A DNA stretch of 64,000 nt from Planctomycetota bacterium (lineage in GTDB: Bacteria > Planctomycetota > JAJSAM01 > JAJVHW01), in contig JAJRPF010000072.1 of NCBI GenBank assembly GCA_024280885.1, positions 105,690-169,689 of the forward strand. The letters run 5' to 3'. Positions within the stretch are counted from its first letter, which is position 1. Each line of letters starts with the position of its first letter. Below are positions 25,718-34,407 of this stretch, one piece after another. The notes beneath the pieces are model-generated. The model searched no databases and was not told where the DNA came from. It was given only the letters and a program-made list of their open reading frames with translations. The translations under genes and the position numbers were made by a program.

Positions 25718-28543
25718 ATGAACTTCCCTCTCCGCCGCACCGCCCTCGCCACGCTCGCCCTTGCCGCGATTGCGTCGGGACCGACACAGGCGATCCACGC
25801 CGCGCCGGACGACGTGATCTCGGCCCGGCTCGCCTGGGAGGGCGGCAACCCCGTGCCCGCATTGCCCGGGACCATCGAATTGTCGTTCGCGCGTCCGCGG
25901 GACGTGGAGCCACCGGAGGGCGCGGGCGATCTGCGCTACGGCCGGGTCCCCTTGCCGGCTGCGCCGCAGGGCGGCGTGCGTGTGGCTGTCGATCTGACCC
26001 CGCGCGTGGAGCGGATCTGGATCGACACCGATCTCGACGGTCAGTTGAACGACGAGCAGGCCCGCCCCTGGCAGCGCGCCGGCCTGCGGTGGTTCGTGTC
26101 GGCGGGTGTGCGCGTGCCCGTCCAGCGCGGGGCGAAGACCAAGACCAAGACCAAGACCAAGAGCGAGATCGTGACCGTACCGGTACGCATCTGGCGCGGT
26201 GCGTTCCGACCCGAAGACGAATTCGTCGTCGAGGCGCGGGCGCACCGCTGGGGAGCGGCGCCGGTCGGGAACACGCTGATGATGGTCTCGCTCGAGGACG
26301 TGAATGGCGACCTGCGCTTCACGGCCGAGGCCGGAGATCGTGTCTACGTCGACGTGGACGGCGACGGCCGCTTCGACGCACGTCCCGGCTCCGCCGAGAT
26401 CGCGATCCCCGGCGGCACGCTCCTGCTCGGCGGGGTCCGACGCCGCGTGCGGGTTGCGGAAGACGGTGCGTTCATCGAGTTCGTCGCCGACAACACTCCC
26501 GACGTTGTACCGCTCGTGCGCGCTGGCGAACCCGTCGCGCCCCCCACGGAGGACTTCGTCACGCTCTTCGCGCGCTTCGACGCCGAGCGCCGATCATCTG
26601 CGGCCGAACGGCGGGCGACGCTCACGCGCATCGGAGCCCTCGGGACCGGCGAGGCGCTTGCGATGCTGGATCACGTCGCCCGTTCCGATCTGGACTCCGA
26701 CGTGCGCGAGTTCGCGATCGAAGCGCTCGGTAATCCGGCGTTCGTAGGCCATGGAACGGCGCGCGTGGCCGCGCTCGCGCGCTCCCCGTCGGCGCGTCTT
26801 GCGACCGCCGCCATTCGTGCGCTCCACGCCATGGACCACCCCGAACGGACAGCGATCTACGCGGAATTGATGGATCGAAGCAACGTGCGAATCGTCCACG
26901 CAGCGGCGCGCCATCTCGCGGCGATCGACACGGCGAAAGCGCGGGCGGCGATCCTGCATGGCGTGGCGGAACGCGCCGCGCCGGAGATGCGTCTCGCTGC
27001 GTATCGTGGCGCCCGGTCGGGGCCGCTCGGCGTGTCGGCGCACGTGCGACTGACGGCGGCGACCGACGTCAGTGAGCCGCTGCGAATGCTCGCGCTCCGC
27101 GACTGCCTCGACGCCCGCGAGCCGCGTGTCCGCAAGCTTCTGCACACTGCCGCGACCGAGTTGTCGCCGCGCTCCGACGGCGAGGCGATCCTGCCGCTTC
27201 TGGCGCGCTGCGGAGATCGCGATTGCGTGGACGCCATCATCCGCATCGGCGCCGCACGTCACGCCCGGTTGGCGTTGGAACTGCTCGTTCGATTGGACGA
27301 CCCCATCACGGCGCAACGGCTCGGCGCGGCACTCGACGACGGCGACGCGCAGGAGCGCGCGTTCGTGGCCGGGGCGCTCGGTCTGCGCGGTGATCCGCGC
27401 GCGGTCGGCCGCCTGCTCGCACGTCTCGAAGACGAGACCGAGGGCTATGTGCGGCGTGCCTTGCTGCGCGCACTCGGCGACCTGGGCGAGACGCGTGCGA
27501 TCTCGTCGCTGGCGCGCGCGACTGCCAAGGAGGGCGGCGGCGGCCCACGCGCACTCTACACGGTCCTGGCAACGCCGTGGGTGCGGGGCGTGCGCGAGGC
27601 GCTGTCGGCCTTCCGCCTCGGGCTGAGAGAAGAGCATTGGCGGATGCGCGAACTCGCGCTGCAGACGATCGCCGCAGCAGGGGAAATGGGTGTTCTGCGC
27701 GAGGTCCGCGATGCCTTGCGCGACCCGCATCGGCAAGTGCGCGTGGCCGCTGTCGAGACGCTCGGCGAGGTCCGTGACGCTGCGTCGGTGCGTCCCTTGA
27801 TGGATCTTCTGCGTCTCGAGCGCAGCCAGCGTGTGCGCGACGCCGCGGGTGTGGCGCTCTTTCACCTGACCGGCGTGAACCTCTACGACGATCTCGATCT
27901 CTGGCGGAAGTGGTGGGTCGCGAACGCCGAGACGTTCCGCGTGCCGGCGAAGATGCCGATGCTGCCGCCCGCCGCTGTGGCCGGGACTCAGGCGCCCGCA
28001 CCGCCGAAGTTCTACGGCATCCCGATCGACACCGATTCGGTCGTCTTCGTCATCGACCAATCAGGGAGCATGGCGGGCGGCGGATCGCCGTTCGTTGGCG
28101 CCGGCGTGACGGACGGCTCGAAGTTCCAGACAGCCGTGAAGGAGTTGCTCGCGGCCGTGGAGGACCTCGAAGACGGGACCACGCTCAACGTCATTCTCTT
28201 CGAGACGGGCGTACGCTCGTGGCGCCGGGGAATGCAGAAACTGAGCAAGGCCACGCGCAAGTCACTGCGCAAGTACCTCCTGCGACTCTCCCCCGAGGGT
28301 GCGACCAATCTCTACGACGGTCTCGATCGCGCACTGAAGACCGAACGCGTGGACACGATCGTCGTGCTCTCGGACGGCGAGCCCACGCATGGTCGTTTCA
28401 TCGACGCGAATTCGATCCTCGCCGCCGTGAAGGCGATGAACGAGCGCCGCGGCGTCGTGATCCACTGCGTGTCGATCGGCGGCGGATCATCTCTGCTGCG
28501 GCGCCTCGCGGCTGCGAACGACGGAGAGTACGTAACTCGCTGA
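25718..28543 (+). CDS. Secreted HEAT-repeat and von Willebrand factor A protein
   Basis: The 941-residue product starts with a signal peptide (MNFPLRRTALATLALAAIASG...AIHAA). A mostly beta N-terminal region (to ~280) contains DVDGDGRFD, a calcium-binding-like loop, and a KTKTKTKTK run coded by a 6-base tandem repeat at about 26137-26164. Residues ~290-740 are HEAT/armadillo repeats (RRALLRALGDLGETRAISSLA, HRQVRVAAVETLGEVRDAASVRPLMDLL). The C-terminus is a VWA domain with an intact metal-ion adhesion site: VIDQSGSM (about 774-781), a conserved Thr region, and VLSDGEPTHG. It is probably a protein-binding surface or periplasmic factor. I chose the second ATG (25718) because the signal peptide starts there. 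A shorter relative lies at 61339. Confidence 0.88.
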   Translation: MNFPLRRTALATLALAAIASGPTQAIHAAPDDVISARLAWEGGNPVPALPGTIELSFARPRDVEPPEGAGDLRYGRVPLPAAPQGGVRVAVDLTPRVERIWIDTDLDGQLNDEQARPWQRAGLRWFVSAGVRVPVQRGAKTKTKTKTKSEIVTVPVRIWRGAFRPEDEFVVEARAHRWGAAPVGNTLMMVSLEDVNGDLRFTAEAGDRVYVDVDGDGRFDARPGSAEIAIPGGTLLLGGVRRRVRVAEDGAFIEFVADNTPDVVPLVRAGEPVAPPTEDFVTLFARFDAERRSSAAERRATLTRIGALGTGEALAMLDHVARSDLDSDVREFAIEALGNPAFVGHGTARVAALARSPSARLATAAIRALHAMDHPERTAIYAELMDRSNVRIVHAAARHLAAIDTAKARAAILHGVAERAAPEMRLAAYRGARSGPLGVSAHVRLTAATDVSEPLRMLALRDCLDAREPRVRKLLHTAATELSPRSDGEAILPLLARCGDRDCVDAIIRIGAARHARLALELLVRLDDPITAQRLGAALDDGDAQERAFVAGALGLRGDPRAVGRLLARLEDETEGYVRRALLRALGDLGETRAISSLARATAKEGGGGPRALYTVLATPWVRGVREALSAFRLGLREEHWRMRELALQTIAAAGEMGVLREVRDALRDPHRQVRVAAVETLGEVRDAASVRPLMDLLRLERSQRVRDAAGVALFHLTGVNLYDDLDLWRKWWVANAETFRVPAKMPMLPPAAVAGTQAPAPPKFYGIPIDTDSVVFVIDQSGSMAGGGSPFVGAGVTDGSKFQTAVKELLAAVEDLEDGTTLNVILFETGVRSWRRGMQKLSKATRKSLRKYLLRLSPEGATNLYDGLDRALKTERVDTIVVLSDGEPTHGRFIDANSILAAVKAMNERRGVVIHCVSIGGGSSLLRRLAAANDGEYVTR

Positions 28544-28597
28544 GCCACTGATCGCTCGTGGTCCGTGTCCTCGCGCCTGTCGGCGGCGTCTCCCACG

Positions 28598-29029
28598 TCA
28601 GCCGCGTTCGGTCTCCGCGCGTCGCCTGACAATGGCCTCCACGTCGACTTCGCTGAGGTCCGATCCCGGTCCAGAGGTGGCGGTGCGGTTGTGCGCCACG
28701 ATCTTCGCATTGAGCGTCTCCACGATGCGTCGAGCGGCGGTCTCGGATGGCGCACGTAGCGCGCCTGCGATCGCACTCTCGGCGTCGCGGCGCAGTTGCA
28801 GGTGCCCCGGTAGGAACGAGAGATTCTCACGCTCCAGCATCTGGCGCAGCCACCAGAGCTCGTCGTGGGGGGCATCGAGACCGGGAATGGGCTTGCCACT
28901 GCCCGGAAGATTGTCGAACTCGCCCCTGGCCTCGGCGTCGCGGATCCGCTTCTCGATGAGCGAGCCAAACTCGCGCGGCGTAGGCGCCCGCCTTCTCGGT
29001 GTTCGTGCGTCCACAGCGGCGCCTCCCAC
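28598..29029 (-). CDS. DUF1992 (DnaJC28-type conserved domain) protein
   Basis: The 143-residue product carries the DUF1992 signature: FGSLIEKRIRDAEARGEFDNLPGSGKPIPGLD (about 21-52), followed by ELWWLRQMLERENLSFLPGHLQLRRDAE. In animals the domain is in DNAJC28; bacterial members are small cytoplasmic proteins of unknown function. The Arg/Pro-rich first 18 residues may be an over-extended start, but no later start keeps the whole domain. Its 3' end converges on the HEAT-VWA gene. Confidence 0.85.
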   Translation of the reverse strand: MGGAAVDARTPRRRAPTPREFGSLIEKRIRDAEARGEFDNLPGSGKPIPGLDAPHDELWWLRQMLERENLSFLPGHLQLRRDAESAIAGALRAPSETAARRIVETLNAKIVAHNRTATSGPGSDLSEVDVEAIVRRRAETERG

Positions 29030-29146
29030 GGTACTCCGGTCGCACGTCGCGAACGTGCCTCCTGACTCTCAGGTTATATGATCCGGTATTGCTGCGCGCG
29101 GAAACGCCGCACGTAGACTCAGGCGCAGGAGATCGCGAAGAGACGT

Positions 29147-29605
29147 ATGACCGACGACGAGTTTCGCTCCGACGCTGCACCACCTGACGACGCACCCATG
29201 GGCTATGGGGGCGCGTTTCGTCGTGCGAAGGTGCTGGCGAAGGACCCCGCGGAGACCGAACGGTTGCTCGAGCGTGCGACGGTGAAGGCGGATCGGGTAC
29301 GTGACGCGACGAAGGTGCGCGGTTTCTGGAACGATCTCATGGTGCTCTTCCGACTGATCCGCGCGCGCCTCTCGGGTGAGTACCAGGTCACGCCGTGGCG
29401 CACGATCGTGTCGGCGCTGGCCGGGGTCATCTACTTCGTCAATCCGATCGACGTGATCCCGGACGTTATCCCCATCTTCGGCTTCGTGGATGACGCGGCG
29501 GTCATCGCGTTCGTCATCCGCATCATTATGGGCGACGTCGAACGCTTCCTCGAGTGGGAGGCCGAGCAGGACGATCCGGTCGTGGTGGAGGCGGAGGTCA
29601 GGTAG
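29147..29605 (+). CDS. DUF1232 (YkvA-type) membrane protein
   Basis: The 152-residue product has a charged N-terminal half and the DUF1232 core IYFVNPIDVIPDVIPIFGFVDDAAVIAFVIR (about 97-127). The NPIDxIPDxIP...G..DD pattern is diagnostic. The core forms a short hydrophobic hairpin in the membrane. Function is unknown in the family. It is divergent from the DUF1992 gene, and the inverted-repeat element at 29606 begins immediately after its stop codon. Confidence 0.88.
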   Translation: MTDDEFRSDAAPPDDAPMGYGGAFRRAKVLAKDPAETERLLERATVKADRVRDATKVRGFWNDLMVLFRLIRARLSGEYQVTPWRTIVSALAGVIYFVNPIDVIPDVIPIFGFVDDAAVIAFVIRIIMGDVERFLEWEAEQDDPVVVEAEVR

Positions 29606-29707
29606 CGATACGGAGCCAGGACACTTTCGGCAGAGTTCGGAGGTTCGCCCTCGCCTCGTCGATGCCCATGCTCCGAACTCTGCCGAAAGTGTCCTGGCTC
29701 CGTATCG
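29606..29707. repeat. Perfect 37-bp inverted-repeat element (MITE-like), 102 bp
   Basis: CGATACGGAGCCAGGACACT... (29606-29642) is followed by 28 bases and then its exact complement (29671-29707). The stem is 37 bp with no mismatch. The same terminal sequence with one change (GGACAACTTC for GGACACTTTC) bounds the 287-bp element at 58656-58942. The element lies between the DUF1232 stop and the next gene's start and could act as a bidirectional terminator. It encodes no transposase, so it would have to be mobilised in trans. Confidence 0.85.
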
Positions 29708-29730
29708 CCCGACGCAGGCAGCATATCCCC

Positions 29731-31539
29731 ATGCTCCGCCGCTTCGCCGACCGACTCGACGCGCTGCCCCGCGCCGCGCTCCCGCTGACGGTCGCGGCGG
29801 TCGCGCTTGTCATCCGGCTCTGGGTGCTCTTCGAACAGCGCGGAGCGAACCCGCTCTACACTCTCGCGATCCTGGATGATCGGACGTATCTCGATCTCGC
29901 CATCGGTCTGCGCGACGGAAGCGCCTCGCGTCCGTGGTTCCTCGCGCCGCTTCACCCGGCCGTGCTCGCGCTCGTCTCCGCGACGCCGACGATGCTCACC
30001 GTGTCGCTCGTCAACCTGACCGCGGGTGTGGCGACGTCGGTCGCCGCCGCGTGGACCGCGCGCGCGCTCCACTCGCAGGCCGCCGGTTGGGTGAGCGGGC
30101 TCCTCGTCGCGGGCGGTGGCACGTTCGTGTTCCACGACACGTTGCCGGGACAGGAACCGCTGCTGGCTCTTCTGCATGTCGTCGGCGTGCTGCTCGTCGT
30201 GCGCTGGCTCCGAACCGGCGCGCTGCTCGACGCGGGCCTGCTCGGCGTGGTCGCGGGCGTGGCAACGATGGGACGCGCGACGTCGCTCGCACTCGCCGCC
30301 GCGGCTCTCTTGCTCGCGGCGACGCGTCTGCGTCCGCGCGCGACGCAACTCCGGGGAACTGGCGCGCTCGTTCTCGGACTTGCGCTCGTGCTGGTCCCCG
30401 CCGCGCTTCGCAACCATCGTGTCGCGGGCGACTTCACGCCGCTGCCGTGGTCCGGCGGTGTCAATCTCTACATGGCGAACGGCCCTGACGCGCGCGAACT
30501 GACCGCGTTCGGCGCCCGCGAACTCGGGATGGCCCCGGATGCGATGGCGGCGCGTGCAACGTCGATTGCCGAGGAGGCGGCAGGCCGCGATCTGCGTCCG
30601 TCCGAGGTGTCGTCGTACTGGGCGGCCCGCACTGGTGCCGAGAGCGGCGGCGTCGGCGCGATGACGGCGCACGTCGCCCGCAAGGCGGGGCTCTTCTTCG
30701 CTGCGTCCGAGTACGGCAACAACCACTACGTCGAACTCGAGCGCCGCTACGCGATCTGGCTGCGTGTCGTGCCGGTCTCCGGCTGGTGGCTCCTCGCTCT
30801 CGGTGTCGGCGGCTGGTGGTTGGTCCGACGCCGCATTCCCGCGGCCGACGCGTTGGCGCTCGTCATCACGCTGACGTGGGCGGCGCTCACGATCGTCTAC
30901 CCCGTCTCTCGCTATCGTCTGCCCGTGCTCCCGCTCGCGGCGATCCTCGCTGGCGCCGGTCTTGTGGAGGCGCTGCGAACCGACGACCGCCGTCGCCGCG
31001 CGATCGCTGCCGCGTTGATCGTCGCCGTCACCGGCGTGGCGCACCTCGACGGTGTGCTGCGCTCCCCGCCGGCCGCCGCCGCGAGCTACGTCAACCTGGC
31101 GACGGCGCTGGCTCACGAGGGGCGCGCGGCGGAGTCCGAGGAGATCTTGCGCGAGGCCACGGCCGACTGGCCGGACGACGGTCCCGCACACCTGGAACTC
31201 GGACGCGCGCTGATGCAGGGCGGGCGCTTCACCGACGCCCTGGTCGAGTTCGGCAAGGCGGAATCCGACACCCGCACGCAGTGGGCAGCGGGTGTTCCGG
31301 CGCTCTACGCGTTGGTCGAGAGCGGCCAGGCGACGAAGGCCGAAGAGGTGGGCCGCGTGCTGCTCGCGAACCTGCCACCGGAGCCGGCCATGCGGGCTGA
31401 GATGCTGGCTTGGTGGGCGCTCGCCGCGCGGGCTCGCGGAGACTTGAGCACGGCCAAACGCCGCCTCGACGCCGCACGCACGCTCATGCCGGACCATCCC
31501 GCTGTCGCCGTGGCGACGCAGGTCATCGCAGGTCGGTAG
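29731..31539 (+). CDS. GT-C (PMT/ArnT-like) membrane glycosyltransferase with C-terminal TPRs
   Basis: The 602-residue product has about ten transmembrane helices in its first ~440 residues. The early acidic motif is LAILDDRTYLDLAIGL after the first helix, the place where family 39/83 GT-C enzymes bind their polyprenyl-phosphate sugar, followed by FLAPLHPAVLALV. The C-terminal ~150 residues form TPR-like helices (GPAHLELGRALMQGGRFTDALVEFGKAE). It probably transfers a sugar from a lipid donor to protein or glycan on the periplasmic side. I took ATG 29731 because upstream in-frame codons are the translated inverted-repeat element. Confidence 0.82.
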   Translation: MLRRFADRLDALPRAALPLTVAAVALVIRLWVLFEQRGANPLYTLAILDDRTYLDLAIGLRDGSASRPWFLAPLHPAVLALVSATPTMLTVSLVNLTAGVATSVAAAWTARALHSQAAGWVSGLLVAGGGTFVFHDTLPGQEPLLALLHVVGVLLVVRWLRTGALLDAGLLGVVAGVATMGRATSLALAAAALLLAATRLRPRATQLRGTGALVLGLALVLVPAALRNHRVAGDFTPLPWSGGVNLYMANGPDARELTAFGARELGMAPDAMAARATSIAEEAAGRDLRPSEVSSYWAARTGAESGGVGAMTAHVARKAGLFFAASEYGNNHYVELERRYAIWLRVVPVSGWWLLALGVGGWWLVRRRIPAADALALVITLTWAALTIVYPVSRYRLPVLPLAAILAGAGLVEALRTDDRRRRAIAAALIVAVTGVAHLDGVLRSPPAAAASYVNLATALAHEGRAAESEEILREATADWPDDGPAHLELGRALMQGGRFTDALVEFGKAESDTRTQWAAGVPALYALVESGQATKAEEVGRVLLANLPPEPAMRAEMLAWWALAARARGDLSTAKRRLDAARTLMPDHPAVAVATQVIAGR

Positions 31540-31662
31540 CGGCGGTCATTTACGTGACTGGAGTCACCAGGCTCGCGCTCTCCGAGCCCGCGCGCGCGTG
31601 TTCAGCTTGGGGCGTCCGTCCGTCGGTGGGACGATGCGCGCTTCCCCCGAATTGGAGCCCTG

Positions 31663-33807
31663 ATGTCCGCACGACAAGCCCCTGATGGCCACTCTCTCGA
31701 CGGTCTCTTTCGTCCCCGCTCGGTCGCCGTCATCGGCGCGTCGCGCAAGCCGGGAAGTCTCGGCCGCGAGTTGCTGAAGAACCTCTTCCTCTACGAGTTC
31801 GAGGGGAAGGTCTTCCCCGTGAACCCGAAGGCCGATGTGATCCTCTCGTCGAAGTCGTATCGCAGCGTGCTGGAGATTCCCGACGACGTGGATCTCGCGA
31901 TCATCATCGTGCCGCGCGAGCACACGTTGCGCGCTCTTGAGGAGTGCGGTCTGAAGGGTGTGAAGGGCGTGGTCGTGATCAGCTCCGGCTTCCGCGAGGT
32001 CGGGGGCGAGGGCGTCGCCCGCGAGGAGCAGGCTGTCGAGATCTGCCGTCGCTACGGCATGCGGATGATCGGCCCCAACTGCATGGGCATCATCAACACG
32101 CAGGCGGGCGTGCGCATGAACGCGACATTCAGTCCGACGATGCCGCTGCCCGGGAGTATCGGTTTCTTGTCGCAGTCGGGTGCGATGGGGGTCGCGATTC
32201 TCAACCACGCCCGCTCGCTCGGACTCGGCGTGTCGATGTTCGCGTCGATGGGCAACAAGGCCGAGGTGTCGGGCAACGATCTCCTCGAGTACTGGGAGCA
32301 GGACGACGGCACGAGTCTCGTCCTCATGTATCTCGAGAGCTTTGGCAACCCGCGTCGCTTCACGCAGATCGCACGCCGCATGACGCGCACGAAGCCGATC
32401 ATTGCTGTCAAGTCCGGACGCACGGCTGCGGGCGCTGCCGCCGCCGCTTCGCATACGGGAGCGTTGGCGGGCAGCGACGTCGCGACCGACGCGCTCCTCA
32501 GCCAATGCGGCGTGCTGCGTGCCGACTCGATCGAGGAGCTCTTCTCGATGGCGCTCGCGTTCTCGTCACAGCCACTGCCGAAGGGCGGGCGCGTCGCGAT
32601 CCTGACCGATGCGGGCGGTCCCGCGATCATGGCGACCGACGCGTTGCCGTCTGCGGAACTCGAACTCGCCGTGCTCTCGGACGCGACGATGGCGGAACTG
32701 GCGCACGGACTCTCTCCGGACGCGTCTGTCAAGAACCCGATCGACATGCTCGGCCACAGCAATCACGTGGACTACGAGCGTTGCTTGAAGGTGTTGCTGA
32801 AGGACGATGGAGTGGACGCCGTCATCTCGCTCTATGTGCCGCCGGTGGCCCATGAAGCGAGCGACGTCGCGCGGGTTCTGGCGCAGGTTTCGAATGGCTG
32901 CGGGAAGCCCGTTCTCTGTGTGTTGATGGCGCAGGAGAAGGTGCTCGAACGCGTGAAGCGTGACTTCGGGTCCAAGCTGCCGATCTACGAGTTCCCGGAG
33001 GCGGCCGTCGGGGCGCTCGGCGCCATGGTGCGCTACGGGACCATGCTGGCGCGCGATCAGGGCAGCGTGCCGTCGTTCGACGTCGATCGCGAGCGGGTCG
33101 CCGGGATCTTCGCGAACGTTCACGACTCCGGTCGCAAGAACCTCAACCTCGACGAGGCGCGGCACGTCTTCGAGGCCTACGGCATCCCCTTCGCCAAGTC
33201 ACAGCTCTGTACGTCGCGCGAGGATCTGGCGCGTGTCGCCGACGAGATCGGCTACCCGCTCGTCATGAAGATCACGTCGCCGGATATCCTGCACAAGACC
33301 GATGTCGGCGGCGTCGTGGCCGGCATTCGCGACCGCGCAGAGATGGAAGTGGCGTACGACCAGATGATGGCGCGCGCGCAGGCGATCGAACCGAAGCCGC
33401 GCGTCGATGGCGTGCTTTTGCAAGAGATGCGTGAGAACGCGCAGGAGATGATCGTCGGCGTCACGACCGATCCGAGTTTCGGTCCGCTCCTGATGGCGGG
33501 TCTCGGCGGGATCTACGTCGAGGTCTTGAAGGACGTGGCCTTCCGCGTACACCCGATTACCGACGTCGATGCGCATTCGATGATCGAGAGCCTGCGCGGT
33601 GCGCCGCTCCTCCATGGCGTGCGCGGTCGTCCGCGTCTTTGCGTCGAGGCGTACGTCGAGGCGTTGCTGCGCGTGTCGCAACTGATCAGCGATCACGAGT
33701 GCATTCTGGAACTCGACGTGAACCCGTTCATGGTCGGCGTCGAGGCGTCGGAATGCGTGGCGGTGGACGGCCGGATCCGTATCGACCCAGAGCGCGCGAC
33801 GCGCTGA
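31663..33807 (+). CDS. ADP-forming acetyl/acyl-CoA synthetase, fused alpha-beta subunits
   Basis: The 714-residue product contains a CoA-binding Rossmann domain (about 12-140: SVAVIGASRKPGSLG, IGPNCMGIIN) and two succinyl-CoA-ligase-like domains. The phospho-accepting His264 is in the ASHTGALAGSD block. A C-terminal ATP-grasp domain follows from ~510 (YPLVMKITSPDILHKTDVGGV, MIVGVTTDPSFGPLLMAGLGG, LELDVNPFMV). Such enzymes interconvert acyl-CoA, ADP and phosphate with acid, ATP and CoA, conserving energy in fermentation or amino-acid breakdown, or act as protein acetyltransferases when fused to GNAT. No GNAT domain is present. The substrate is not readable. It is a single gene, 123 bases after its upstream neighbour. 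Confidence 0.92.
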   Translation: MSARQAPDGHSLDGLFRPRSVAVIGASRKPGSLGRELLKNLFLYEFEGKVFPVNPKADVILSSKSYRSVLEIPDDVDLAIIIVPREHTLRALEECGLKGVKGVVVISSGFREVGGEGVAREEQAVEICRRYGMRMIGPNCMGIINTQAGVRMNATFSPTMPLPGSIGFLSQSGAMGVAILNHARSLGLGVSMFASMGNKAEVSGNDLLEYWEQDDGTSLVLMYLESFGNPRRFTQIARRMTRTKPIIAVKSGRTAAGAAAAASHTGALAGSDVATDALLSQCGVLRADSIEELFSMALAFSSQPLPKGGRVAILTDAGGPAIMATDALPSAELELAVLSDATMAELAHGLSPDASVKNPIDMLGHSNHVDYERCLKVLLKDDGVDAVISLYVPPVAHEASDVARVLAQVSNGCGKPVLCVLMAQEKVLERVKRDFGSKLPIYEFPEAAVGALGAMVRYGTMLARDQGSVPSFDVDRERVAGIFANVHDSGRKNLNLDEARHVFEAYGIPFAKSQLCTSREDLARVADEIGYPLVMKITSPDILHKTDVGGVVAGIRDRAEMEVAYDQMMARAQAIEPKPRVDGVLLQEMRENAQEMIVGVTTDPSFGPLLMAGLGGIYVEVLKDVAFRVHPITDVDAHSMIESLRGAPLLHGVRGRPRLCVEAYVEALLRVSQLISDHECILELDVNPFMVGVEASECVAVDGRIRIDPERATR

Positions 33808-33892
33808 AGAAGCGGCACGATGCGTTCGGCGCGGGGGCGCTCGAGTTGGGGGCGTTCGAGTCGGGATCGTTCGCTGTCGGGGCGTCCTCTTT

Positions 33893-33972
33893 GATGGTAC
33901 CCGGCGAGGGGCGGCCCGGGCTGGCTCGACTACGGTGATGCCCTCGGTCCGCCGCTCGACGGGGACCGCGGG
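33893..33972 (-). repeat. Dispersed repeat, inverted right-arm copy
   Basis: GATGGTACCCGGCGAGGGGC...CTCGGTCCGCCGCTCGACGG...ACCGCGGG is a close match to the reverse complement of 17757-17837. Just beyond it, about 34010-34034, lies CCCCGGTCAGGCCGTTCTTC. That string recurs in slightly altered form at about 40235 and 40505 in the large repeat region, tying the families together. Confidence 0.7.
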
Positions 33973-34033
33973 ACGGCGCCGGGACTCCGGGGGGACGCAA
34001 GCGAACGCCAGCCGTCCCCGGTCAGGCCGTTCT

Positions 34034-34306
34034 TCAGTCCTCGCATCGCCGGCGTTTCGAGCCGCCCCACGCGCCGACGTCCATGAAGAGCGCAATGAGC
34101 AGGATGATCCAGTGCGCGGTGCCGTTGACGTGACCCGCGTTGGCGTAGATCAGCACGTACGCGAGCGACGTGAACGGCGCGCCTATGAACCCGAGAATGC
34201 CGATCCACCAGGGCTGCAGGACGCCGACCCAGGAGGAGCGGAAGAGCCAGAGCAGCACGAGGGCGAGACGGGGAGCGATCAGTCCGAGCGCGACGAAGAA
34301 GCACAT
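34034..34306 (-). CDS. Small membrane protein, two to three helices
   Basis: This 90-residue hydrophobic protein begins MCFFVALGLIAPRLALVLLWLF, then RSSWVGVLQPWWIGILGFIGAPFTSLAYVLIY, and a last helix GTAHWIILLIALFMDVGAWGG before a charged tail (SKRRRCED). The layout, including FTSLAY near the end of helix 2, is typical of small uncharacterised inner-membrane proteins in high-GC bacteria. No function can be assigned. It is flanked by a repeat on one side and the CBS/HEPN-like gene on the other. Confidence 0.75.
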   Translation of the reverse strand: MCFFVALGLIAPRLALVLLWLFRSSWVGVLQPWWIGILGFIGAPFTSLAYVLIYANAGHVNGTAHWIILLIALFMDVGAWGGSKRRRCED

Positions 34307-34407
34307 ATCATTGTCACCGGAGAATGGGGTGCGTGGTTCGCCGGAATGTGGTCATCGGTCCCGTTGGATCGCTGGTCGCGCGCGTCGTTGGATTGCGGTC
34401 TCGCACG

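Noticed and set aside
29554..29730. A longer start for the GT-C glycosyltransferase
   Set aside because: The extra residues (RTLPKVSWLRIA) are a translation of the inverted-repeat element, and the same peptide appears near the other copy in a non-gene context.
10226..33972. The GTACCCGG repeats lie roughly 7.5-8.5 kb apart, hinting at periodic spacing
   Set aside because: Only four copies with placement limited to intergenic gaps; spacing of this kind is easily chance. A genome-wide map would be needed.
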